From an uncultured Ruminococcus sp. (GTDB taxonomy: Bacteria; Bacillota; Clostridia; Oscillospirales; Ruminococcaceae): a stretch of 22,568 nt of DNA. The notes below the pieces were generated by a model that was not told the DNA's origin, searched no databases, and was given only the letters and a program-made list of their open reading frames with translations. Below are positions 7,644 through 15,469 of the stretch, piece by piece (within the stretch, counting starts at the first letter, position 1; each line of letters begins with the position of its first letter). Location: the NCBI GenBank assembly GCA_900539095.1, contig UQAR01000034.1:1-22568 (forward strand). The letters are read 5' to 3'. Both the position numbers and the translations under genes were made by a program.

Positions 7644-8554
7644 ATACGCAAAAGCTGCTTGACCTTGCCTCAGAGCTTGAATGTAACGTTATCTATAACG
7701 AGCCGCTGTCAAAGCATACCACCTTCCGCACCGGCGGAGCGTGCACCGCAATGGTGGATATAAGCTCAGAGGAAAGCCTTGCAAAACTTGTTAGAGCCGC
7801 ACATGAATGGAAAGTAAGATATATCGTTATTGGCAACGGCTCAAATCTTCTCTTTGACGACAGAGGCTATGAGGGCGTGGTGTTCCTCATGGGTCAGTCA
7901 GTGGACGAGATAAAAATGATGAACGAAAACACCATATACGCCGAGGCTGGGTGCAGCCTTATAAAGCTGTGCAGATTCGCTCTTGAGCATAACCTCACAG
8001 GACTGGAGTTTGCCTATGGCATACCGGGAACTGTGGGCGGTGCTATATATATGAACGCAGGTGCTTATGACGGTGAGATTAAAAACGTTATAACTTCTGC
8101 GAACTCAGTGAGGGCAGACGGTACTGTACATACCACGGAGGCAGACAAAATGGCTCTCAGCTATCGCAGCAGCTGTTATCAGAAAAACGGCGAAGTCATA
8201 ACCTCAGGAGTGTTCAGACTTGAGGCAGGAGCGTATGACGATATTCAGGACAAAATGGTGGAGCTTATGGGCAGACGCCGTTCAAAACAGCCCCTTGAAT
8301 ATCCAAGTGCAGGCTCGACCTTTAAAAGACCTGAGGGACAGTTTGCAGGAAAGCTCATTCAGGACTGTGGTCTGAGGGGATACACAGTGGGAGGAGCACA
8401 GGTGTCTGAAAAGCACTGCGGCTTTGTGGTGAACAAGAGCGGTGCAACAACTGATGACATACTGTCAGTTATTAGACACGTCCAGCACACAGTCAAGGAG
8501 CAGACAGGATTTTTCCTTGAGTGCGAAGTAAGGATAATCCCTCATAAGGAGTAA
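7640..8554 (+). CDS. murB: UDP-N-acetylenolpyruvoylglucosamine reductase
   Basis: MurB reduces the enolpyruvyl group of UDP-GlcNAc-enolpyruvate with NADPH and FAD, giving UDP-MurNAc, the second committed step of peptidoglycan synthesis. The 304-residue length is that of the type II (Firmicute) enzyme. Visible are the start PLSKHTTFRTGG (22-33), FAD-binding GNGSN (65-69) and GIPGTVGGA (127-135), YRSS (175-178), the proton-donor Ser in GSTFKRP (225-231) and the C-terminal Glu in LECEVR (E296). The N-terminus is where family members begin, so ATG 7640 is well supported by homology although no Shine-Dalgarno lies at normal distance. It shares the run with murD, so two non-consecutive steps of the same pathway are co-transcribed. 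Confidence 0.95.
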   Translation: MNTQKLLDLASELECNVIYNEPLSKHTTFRTGGACTAMVDISSEESLAKLVRAAHEWKVRYIVIGNGSNLLFDDRGYEGVVFLMGQSVDEIKMMNENTIYAEAGCSLIKLCRFALEHNLTGLEFAYGIPGTVGGAIYMNAGAYDGEIKNVITSANSVRADGTVHTTEADKMALSYRSSCYQKNGEVITSGVFRLEAGAYDDIQDKMVELMGRRRSKQPLEYPSAGSTFKRPEGQFAGKLIQDCGLRGYTVGGAQVSEKHCGFVVNKSGATTDDILSVIRHVQHTVKEQTGFFLECEVRIIPHKE

Positions 8555-8620
8555 GACCTGCGGGGATAAAAGTTTAGATATGTGATGATATTTAGCTATA
8601 ATAAGAAAGGAATGAACGTT

Positions 8621-9478
8621 ATGCAGTTTGTGATAATCACGGGAATGTCTGGTTCAGGCAAGTCAAGTGCAGTGAATGTCCTTGAGGATATCGGGTATTA
8701 CTGCGTGGATAATATGCCGCCGGAGCTTATCCCAAAGTTTGCAAACATATGCAGCCAGTCAGACGGAAAAATAGACAAGGTAGCATTTGTTGTTGACATA
8801 AGAGGCGGCGACCTGTTTTTGAAATTGCAGGACACTCTAAAGCAGCTGCAGGGCGAGGGCGTGAGCCTTAAAATACTTTTCCTTGACAGTTCTGACGACG
8901 TTATCGTAAGACGATACAAAGAAACAAGAAGAAAGCACCCTCTTGATGAGGTGTCCTACGGCAACATAAGAAAAGCTATAGAAACTGAGCGTGAGATATT
9001 AAGACCTATCAAGGCTCAGGCTGACTATTATATAGATACTTCTAGAAGTTCGGCGGCTCAGTTCAAGGAAAGAATGTATTCTATATTCCTTGACAACGAC
9101 GAGTTCATGCATATCGACGTGCAGTCATTCGGCTTTAAGTTCGGTGCAATGAGCGAGGGCGACCTTGTGTTTGACGTAAGATGTCTGCCTAACCCGTTCT
9201 ATGTTCCTGAACTGAAGAACAAAACAGGTCTTGACAAGGACGTTTATGATTATGTGCTGAGCTTTAACGAGGCTAAGGTGCTTTTAGGAAAGCTCACAGA
9301 CCTTATCGACTATCTGATACCCCTCTATGAAAAAGAGGGCAAATCCCAGCTTGTCATAGCTTTCGGCTGCACAGGCGGAAAGCACAGGAGCGTCACATTT
9401 GCCGAGGCAGTGGCAGAGCACCTGAGAAAGCAGGGACACAGGATAAGGATAACACACAGGGATATAAATAATCAGTAA
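8621..9478 (+). CDS. rapZ: RapZ/YvcJ family nucleotide-binding protein
   Basis: A 285-residue P-loop protein. In E. coli RapZ binds the small RNA GlmZ and guides RNase E, so controlling glucosamine-6-phosphate synthase; in Bacillus (YvcJ) the role is less clear. The N-terminal ATPase half has Walker A GMSGSGKS (8-15), VVDIRG (58-62) and RRYKETRRKHPL (97-108). The C-terminal RNA-binding half carries GCTGGKHRSV (249-258) and ends in ITHRDIN. I place the start at ATG 8621 because AAAGGA (8606-8611) is ten bases upstream and family proteins begin right before the P-loop strand; an in-frame ATG at 8582 adds 13 unlikely residues. The gene is flanked by murB and whiA, the usual company apart from the missing glmR. 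Confidence 0.94.
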   Translation: MQFVIITGMSGSGKSSAVNVLEDIGYYCVDNMPPELIPKFANICSQSDGKIDKVAFVVDIRGGDLFLKLQDTLKQLQGEGVSLKILFLDSSDDVIVRRYKETRRKHPLDEVSYGNIRKAIETEREILRPIKAQADYYIDTSRSSAAQFKERMYSIFLDNDEFMHIDVQSFGFKFGAMSEGDLVFDVRCLPNPFYVPELKNKTGLDKDVYDYVLSFNEAKVLLGKLTDLIDYLIPLYEKEGKSQLVIAFGCTGGKHRSVTFAEAVAEHLRKQGHRIRITHRDINNQ

Positions 9479-9491
9479 GGCGGTTTGAAAG

Positions 9492-10433
9492 TTGGAGGAC
9501 ATATCCTTTTCATACAGAGTAAAAGAAGAGATAATCAGCAAAATAAACTCAAAGCCAAAGGCTGACGTGTGCATAATGGGTATGCTCACCTATTGCAACT
9601 GCCTGTCAGACGAGGAGATATCTTTTCTCACAGAGAACAAAGCGGTGGCAGACTTTTTCGTGCTCAATACAGGCAGGATAACAGGCAATGAGAATGCAGT
9701 CTTGGTCACAGAGCAGAAAAAGCGAAACGGCGTCGTGCTCTATGCTTTGGATATACCTGAGCGTGAGGATAGGCTGACGCTCCTTGACTATTTCAGAATG
9801 GATAAAAGCAGGCGTCTTGAAGAGGCAGACCTGCCGAAAGAGAAGTTCTATCCTCAGCTTGTGGCAGGAATATTCCTTGCCTGCGGTTCGGTGAACAATC
9901 CTGAGAAAAAGTATCATATGGAGTTCGTTATGCCAACGCTGGAGCTTTGCAACGATTTCGGTATGCTGCTTATAGACAATTACGATATCACACCAAAGCA
10001 CGTTGAACGCAAGAACGCACAGATAGTTTACATAAAAGAGTCTGAGAATATAATAGATATGCTCACTCTTATGGGTGCACCAATGTGTTCGCTGGAGCTT
10101 ATGAACGTAAAAATGATGAAAGATATGCGTAATAAGATAAACCGTGCGGTGAACTGTGACAATGCAAATATAGAGAAATCTCTGAAAGCGGCAGAAAAGC
10201 AGATAAAGGATATAGAGCTTATAGACGAAACGGTGGGGCTTTATTCTCTTCCTGACAATTTGCAGGAGATAGCGGAGCTTAGATATAATAACCCTGACTT
10301 CAACCTTAAAGATCTCGGTGCAGCCATAGATCCGCCTATCTCACGTTCGGGTGCTAACCACAGGCTGCAAAAGATAGCCGAGATAGCCGACAGGATAAGA
10401 GAGGAAAAAGGTCTAACACCGAAAGAGGAATAA
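9492..10433 (+). CDS. whiA: WhiA family DNA-binding regulator, TTG start
   Basis: WhiA has an N-terminal domain related to LAGLIDADG homing endonucleases but without nuclease residues, and a C-terminal helix-turn-helix. In Streptomyces it is a sporulation regulator; in Bacillus it affects division and chromosome segregation. Here the 313 residues show FSYRVKEEI (6-14), GIFLACGSVNNP (126-137), NRAVNCDNANIEKS (217-230) and the helix-turn-helix LKDLGAAIDPPISRSGANHR (272-291). No ATG gives a full-length protein; TTG 9492 preserves the conserved start and has AAGGCGG (9477-9483) eight bases upstream, overlapping the end of rapZ. dnaE begins two bases after the stop. Confidence 0.93.
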   Translation: MEDISFSYRVKEEIISKINSKPKADVCIMGMLTYCNCLSDEEISFLTENKAVADFFVLNTGRITGNENAVLVTEQKKRNGVVLYALDIPEREDRLTLLDYFRMDKSRRLEEADLPKEKFYPQLVAGIFLACGSVNNPEKKYHMEFVMPTLELCNDFGMLLIDNYDITPKHVERKNAQIVYIKESENIIDMLTLMGAPMCSLELMNVKMMKDMRNKINRAVNCDNANIEKSLKAAEKQIKDIELIDETVGLYSLPDNLQEIAELRYNNPDFNLKDLGAAIDPPISRSGANHRLQKIAEIADRIREEKGLTPKEE

Positions 10434-10435
10434 AA

Positions 10436-13400
10436 ATGCCTGACTTTGTACATCTTCATCTTCATAGTGAATATTCGCTCCTTGACGGTGCCTGCCGTAT
10501 CAAGGAGCTTGTTTTGCGTGTAAAGGAACTTGGACAGAAAGCCGTTGCGGTCACAGACCATGGAAATATGTTCGCAGCAGTGGAGTTTTACAACGAGTGC
10601 CTTGCTCAGGGCATAAAACCTATAATAGGCTGCGAGGTCTATGTCGCACCGAGAACACGCTTTGATAAGCTTGCGAAAATAGACAGCTCGCCATATCACC
10701 TTGTGCTCCTGTGCGAAAACAATGAGGGCTATCAGAATCTTATCAAGCTTGTGTCAGCAGCATATACAGAGGGCTTTTACAGCAAGCCGAGAGTGGATAT
10801 AGAGCTGCTTGAAAAATACCACAAGGGGCTTATCTGCTTGTCAGCTTGTCTTGCAGGCGAGATACCGAGAAAGCTGACAAACGGCGATTATGAGGGTGCG
10901 AAACAGACAGCACTGAGATATCGTGATATATTCGGCAGAGATAATTACTTTATAGAACTGCAAAACCATAAGTTTGCAGACCAGCAGAGAATATTGCCTA
11001 TGCTTATAAAGCTTTCCCGTGAAACAGGCATACCAATGGTGTGCACCAATGACGCACACTATCTCAGACGTCAGGACGCCAACGCACAGCGTGTGCTTAT
11101 GTGTATCTCCACCGCAACGACCCTCGACGACCCAAGCAGGCTTGAATTTCCTACAGATGAGTTTTATGTAAAGTCCGCAGAAGAAATGGCAGAGCTTTTC
11201 CCTTCACAACCTGAGGTACTTGAGAATACCGTTAAGATAGCGGAGAGGTGTAATGTAAGCTTTGAGTTTGGCAAAACAAAGCTGCCGTATTTCCATATAG
11301 ACGGTGTTGAGGATAACGAAAGGTTCCTCCGTGATATGTGCATGAAAGGGCTTTATAAGCGTTATGAAAAGCCAACAAAAGAGGCCTTGGAGCGTGTTGA
11401 CTATGAGCTTGACGTCATAACGAGAATGGGTTATACAGATTATTATCTCATCGTGTGGGATTTTGTTCACTATGCAAAGACCCACGGTATACCTGTTGGC
11501 TGCGGACGTGGTTCAGGTGCAGGAAGTCTGTGTGCTTATTGCATAGGCATAACGGGTATAGACCCGCTGAAATATGACCTGCTCTTTGAGCGTTTTCTCA
11601 ATCCCGAAAGAGTTTCCATGCCTGACTTCGATATAGATTTCTGCATGGAGGGCAGACAGCGTGTCATTGACTACGTTGTGGAGAAATACGGTTTTGACCA
11701 CGTTGCACAGATAGCGACTTTCGGTACGCTTGCGGCAAAGCAGGCAGTGAGAGATGTGGCAAGAGCAATGGGTCTGCCTTATCAGACAGGAGATATGCTT
11801 GCAAAGAAGATACCTAGAGGTCAGCCGCTGAAATATTCCATTGAGAATATACCTGAGCTTAGGGAGCTTTATAAAGGCGACATGAAAATGCGTCAGCTCC
11901 TTGATATCGCAATGAGCGTGGAGGGTATGCCACGAAACGTGTCCACCCACGCAGCAGGCGTTGTTATCACAAAAGAGCCTGTGGATTTTTATGTGCCGCT
12001 CTATGCCCGTGACGGTCAGGTGTCAACTCAGTATACAATGACAGTGCTTGAACGTTTGGGACTTCTGAAAATAGACTTTCTTGGACTTCGCAACCTCACC
12101 ATTATCGACCATTGCCGCAAGCAGGTCATAAAAACTCACCCTGACTTTGACCTTGAAAAGATACCCCTTGATGATAAAGCTGTGTACGATATGCTGTCAC
12201 AGGGCAGAACTGAGGGCGTTTTCCAGTTTGAAAGTGCAGGAATGACTGCAACGGTGATGAAACTGCGTCCTGAAAAGCTTGAGGACCTTATCGCAGTCAT
12301 ATCTCTTTACCGTCCGGGGCCAATGGATTCCATACCAACATATATCCGAAACCGCCATGACCCCAGCAGGATAGTATACAAACATCCACTGCTAAAGGGC
12401 ATACTTGAAGTGACATACGGCTGTATAGTCTATCAGGAGCAGGTAATGCAGATATTCCGAACCCTCGCAGGATATTCATACGGCAGGGCGGATATCGTAA
12501 GGCGTGCAATGGCAAAGAAAAAAGCCGCAGTTTTGGAAAACGAACGAAAGGCTTTTATATACGGCGAGAAAGGGCAGTGCTGCGGAGCGGTGGCAAACGG
12601 CGTGCCTGCAAATGTGGCTAATGAGATATTTGATGAAATGACCTCGTTTGCAAGCTATGCCTTTAATAAATCCCATGCGGCGGCGTATGCAACTATCGCA
12701 TATCAGACGGCTTATCTCAAATGTCATTTCTATAAGGAATACATGGCGGCACTTATGACCATAACCCTTCTTGACAGCACAGACAAGCTTTACGGTTATA
12801 TTGCAGACGTGAGTAAAAACGGTGTGAAGATATTGCCGCTTGATATAAATAAGAGCGAAAGCGGTTTTGTGGCAGAGCCTGAGGGAATACGTTTTGCACT
12901 GCTTGCGGTGAAATCCCTTGGCGAGGGTGCTATCGACAGGATAATTTCCGAGCGTAAGTCAGGGGGAGCGTTCAGGTCTTTGCAGGACTTTTGTACAAGA
13001 GTTTCCGGCAGAGATATCCACCTGCGAACTGTTGAGGCACTTATAAAGAGCGGAGCATTCGACGGCTTTGGATATACAAGAAAAGAGCATCTTAACGCCT
13101 GCGAGGAGATAATGAAAAGCGTCACTCAGGCGGATAACACAGTGCTTGAAGGTCAGCTCGACCTCTTCGGCACAGGAACTTCCGCACCGCTTGATAAGAA
13201 GATAGAACGCTGCGGCGAGTTTGATGAACAGCAGCTGCTGGAATTTGAGCACGAGGCGTTAGGTATGTATATATCCGCCCACCCTATAGACCGCTTTGAA
13301 TGTGTGCTGTCAGCCGCAAGGTGTATGACCTCGGCGGAGCTTATAAAAGGCTGCGGCGACGACGGCGGCAGCGATAAGCGTTTCGCAGACGGAGCAGAAA

Positions 13401-13891
13401 CCGACTATGCAGGAATGGTCAGGGGCAGAAAAATGCTCAAGACCAAAAAGGGCGACATGATGTGTTTTCTGGAACTGGAGGACAAATTCGGAACTATTGA
13501 GATAGTGGTTTTCCCGTCAGTTTTTCAGACCATGGGAGGACTTATAAAAGACAGGGCACTTCTGCACGTCAGAGGAAAGATATCCTGCAAGGAAGAGGAG
13601 GAACCTAAGATACTTGCGGATATGCTGGAGCCTGTTGACAGGTTCTGCGTGATGCAGATGAAAAGGAATATCTGCGTCCGACTTGTTTCAAGGGACGCCG
13701 AGGGAATAAAGGCAGTCAGAGAGATAGCTGAAAAATACAGCGTTCAGAACGGTTCGAGGTTCGGGGTGTTTTTCAGCGATATGCGGAAAATGACTGGGAT
13801 AAAGTCTGCACCTACCGTAAAAATGTGCATAGAGCTGCTCACGGAGCTTGAAAGCAGATTCGGTGCGGAAAACGTGGTGTTCATGAACTGA
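10436..13891 (+). CDS. dnaE: DNA polymerase III alpha subunit, DnaE type
   Basis: Replicative polymerase of family C, 1151 residues, the usual DnaE1 length. Order: PHP domain (about 1-270), palm/thumb/fingers (about 280-830), tandem helix-hairpin-helix (about 830-900), clamp-binding peptide, OB fold (about 990-1065), C-terminal tail. The active-site acidic triad is D399 and D401 in PDFDIDF with D547 in KIDFLG. All nine PHP positions expected for metal binding are present (H8, H10, D17, H42, E67, H88, C138, D206, H208), unlike the E. coli protein. A consensus beta-clamp motif QLDLF sits at 907-911. In low-GC Firmicutes a separate PolC normally does most leading-strand synthesis, with DnaE extending primers. 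AGAGGA precedes the ATG; the stop is followed at once by a small gene. Confidence 0.96.
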   Translation: MPDFVHLHLHSEYSLLDGACRIKELVLRVKELGQKAVAVTDHGNMFAAVEFYNECLAQGIKPIIGCEVYVAPRTRFDKLAKIDSSPYHLVLLCENNEGYQNLIKLVSAAYTEGFYSKPRVDIELLEKYHKGLICLSACLAGEIPRKLTNGDYEGAKQTALRYRDIFGRDNYFIELQNHKFADQQRILPMLIKLSRETGIPMVCTNDAHYLRRQDANAQRVLMCISTATTLDDPSRLEFPTDEFYVKSAEEMAELFPSQPEVLENTVKIAERCNVSFEFGKTKLPYFHIDGVEDNERFLRDMCMKGLYKRYEKPTKEALERVDYELDVITRMGYTDYYLIVWDFVHYAKTHGIPVGCGRGSGAGSLCAYCIGITGIDPLKYDLLFERFLNPERVSMPDFDIDFCMEGRQRVIDYVVEKYGFDHVAQIATFGTLAAKQAVRDVARAMGLPYQTGDMLAKKIPRGQPLKYSIENIPELRELYKGDMKMRQLLDIAMSVEGMPRNVSTHAAGVVITKEPVDFYVPLYARDGQVSTQYTMTVLERLGLLKIDFLGLRNLTIIDHCRKQVIKTHPDFDLEKIPLDDKAVYDMLSQGRTEGVFQFESAGMTATVMKLRPEKLEDLIAVISLYRPGPMDSIPTYIRNRHDPSRIVYKHPLLKGILEVTYGCIVYQEQVMQIFRTLAGYSYGRADIVRRAMAKKKAAVLENERKAFIYGEKGQCCGAVANGVPANVANEIFDEMTSFASYAFNKSHAAAYATIAYQTAYLKCHFYKEYMAALMTITLLDSTDKLYGYIADVSKNGVKILPLDINKSESGFVAEPEGIRFALLAVKSLGEGAIDRIISERKSGGAFRSLQDFCTRVSGRDIHLRTVEALIKSGAFDGFGYTRKEHLNACEEIMKSVTQADNTVLEGQLDLFGTGTSAPLDKKIERCGEFDEQQLLEFEHEALGMYISAHPIDRFECVLSAARCMTSAELIKGCGDDGGSDKRFADGAETDYAGMVRGRKMLKTKKGDMMCFLELEDKFGTIEIVVFPSVFQTMGGLIKDRALLHVRGKISCKEEEEPKILADMLEPVDRFCVMQMKRNICVRLVSRDAEGIKAVREIAEKYSVQNGSRFGVFFSDMRKMTGIKSAPTVKMCIELLTELESRFGAENVVFMN

Positions 13892-13907
13892 AAAGGAGCG
13901 ATAAAAA

Positions 13908-14075
13908 ATGGAACCAAGAACATACAAGGTCACAAAAATTGACGGCGATTATGCACATCTTCTCAACGTTGACACAGGCGAAGATCTTCTTATGGCAAGA
14001 GCACTTCTCCCTGATGAAACAGACGAGGGCACGATGCTGCACTGGGAGAATTTCGTTTATACGGTAATAGAATGA
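13908..14075 (+). CDS. Small acidic 55-residue protein, DUF3006-like (tentative)
   Basis: An unannotated-looking short gene, 55 codons plus stop, read directly from the sequence. It has an excellent Shine-Dalgarno (AAAAGGAG, 13891-13898, nine bases before ATG) that touches the dnaE stop, so it belongs to the same transcript. The start MEPRTYKVTKIDGDYAHL and the later LLPDETDEG resemble small DUF3006 proteins (pattern 'xVxxIEGDYAVLE...VPxxxLPxxxxxGD'), which are probably single beta-barrel domains. There is no signal peptide, cysteine or membrane segment. Function unknown. It is the last gene before a spacer containing a new promoter. Confidence 0.75.
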   Translation: MEPRTYKVTKIDGDYAHLLNVDTGEDLLMARALLPDETDEGTMLHWENFVYTVIE

Positions 14076-14104
14076 TAGCTTTTATGAAATTCTTGTGAAA
14101 AGTA

Positions 14105-14133
14105 TGGAAATCTGTGCTGGAATGTGATATACT
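14105..14133 (+). promoter_or_regulatory. Promoter of the M16-lgt-folD run
   Basis: TGGAAA (14105-14110) and TATACT (14128-14133) with a 17-base spacer; TG at 14125-14126 makes it an extended -10 (TGATATACT). Start of transcription would be near 14140, about 40 bases before the M16 gene. The 107-base spacer has no hairpin terminator, so some read-through from dnaE is likely. Confidence 0.6.
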
Positions 14134-14182
14134 ATATTATTATGAAAAATGTTGGCGTGAAAACGTCTGAAGGAGTAATCAA

Positions 14183-15469
14183 ATGGCTGTATCCTATAGC
14201 AGGGAGGACCTCGGCAGAGGAATATCCCTTACAAGAATATATGACAAGAAATTCAAGTCAAACTGTGTGAAGATAGCGTTTATCTCACCGCTGGACGAAA
14301 AAACAGCCTGCGTCAATGCAATGCTGCAAACAGTGCTTGTGACATCGAATGCGGAGATACCTTCACGAACAAAGCTTACTTCCACACTCACCGGGCTGTA
14401 TGGTTCGAGCATAGGTACTAACTGCGGCACTATAGGCGACTATCAGTCTGTGGGACTGTCTGCAAGCTTTATCGGCGACGATTATACCATAGACGGCGAA
14501 GTGATATCCGTTCAGGTGGTAAGACAGCTTTTGAACTGTCTGCTCAGACCTCACCTTGTTGACGGAAAGTTCTGCGAAAAGTATTTCACTTTGAGAAAGC
14601 AGGAACTTATCGACGCTATCGTTGCCACTGTCAATGATAAGCGTGGTTATGCACTTTTGCAGGCCAAAAAGCTTATCTTTGAGGGCGAACCTGCCGCTGT
14701 GTCCGCAATAGGCACGGTGGAACTTGCTGAGAACATAACTCAGGAGGACTTGTTAAGACAGCATAAAAAGCTGCTTGAAAGTGCAAAGATAGAGATAACG
14801 ATATCAGGCGGCGGAAACACGGCTGCTGCGGAAAAGCTTATAAGAGATGAAATGGCTGCCCTCGAAAGAGTTTCGCCTGTGGAGAAAATAGACTACAGAC
14901 ACAATTCTCCTGCAAAGGCAAAGCCTGTGTATAAAGAGCTGAAAATGCAGGTGAGCCAAAGCAAAATGGTCATGGCGTTCAAGTCTGACTATGAGGATAT
15001 ATATACGGCAAAGCTTTTCTGTATGCTTCTTGGTGCAACGCCGTTTTCAAAGCTTTTTGCAAACGTGAGAGAAAAGATGAGCCTTTGTTATTATTGTTCC
15101 TCTGCATATGCCGACAGAAAGGGCACGCTTTTTATCGACAGCGGAGTTGAAAGCTGCAATATCGAAAAGGCAAGAAAAGCCATTGAAGAGCAGCTTGAGG
15201 CGATATGCGACGGCGACTTCACAGACGAGGAGCTTGAGAATACTAAGAGATCACTTTGCGGCGGCTTTAAGTCAAATTATGACAGCATATATGATATCAT
15301 GGGCTGGTATGCGGCACAGAACACACGAAACACAGCTTTCACCCCTGAGGAGATAAACGAGCGGATAGCAAAGCTTACTCGTGAGGACATAATAAGCTGT
15401 GCAAAGACTTTCAAGCCTGATACAGTTTTCGTTATCAGAGGCGAGGAAAAGGAGGACTGTGATGAATAA
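14183..15469 (+). CDS. M16 peptidase-like protein without zinc site (YmfF type)
   Basis: A 428-residue member of the insulinase/processing-peptidase (M16) fold that lacks the HxxEH zinc motif: the equivalent stretch reads NAMLQTVLVTSNAEIPSR (45-62). The region LYGSSIGTN (72-80) and the C-terminal lobe with NVREKMSLCYY (294-304) are family-typical. In other bacteria such inactive subunits pair with an active M16 partner, and here the partner gene overlaps it by eight bases. Bacillus has the equivalent pair YmfF/YmfH, which has been linked to the 5-aminopentanol modification of elongation factor P; whether this applies here is not shown by the sequence. AAGGAG lies seven bases before the ATG. 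It is the first gene after a new promoter. Confidence 0.87.
   Translation: MAVSYSREDLGRGISLTRIYDKKFKSNCVKIAFISPLDEKTACVNAMLQTVLVTSNAEIPSRTKLTSTLTGLYGSSIGTNCGTIGDYQSVGLSASFIGDDYTIDGEVISVQVVRQLLNCLLRPHLVDGKFCEKYFTLRKQELIDAIVATVNDKRGYALLQAKKLIFEGEPAAVSAIGTVELAENITQEDLLRQHKKLLESAKIEITISGGGNTAAAEKLIRDEMAALERVSPVEKIDYRHNSPAKAKPVYKELKMQVSQSKMVMAFKSDYEDIYTAKLFCMLLGATPFSKLFANVREKMSLCYYCSSAYADRKGTLFIDSGVESCNIEKARKAIEEQLEAICDGDFTDEELENTKRSLCGGFKSNYDSIYDIMGWYAAQNTRNTAFTPEEINERIAKLTREDIISCAKTFKPDTVFVIRGEEKEDCDE

Noticed and set aside
8573..8602. Internal promoter before rapZ (TTTAGA, 18 bases, TATAAT)
   Set aside because: The start of transcription would fall within the rapZ Shine-Dalgarno at about 8609, which would damage translation; probably chance.
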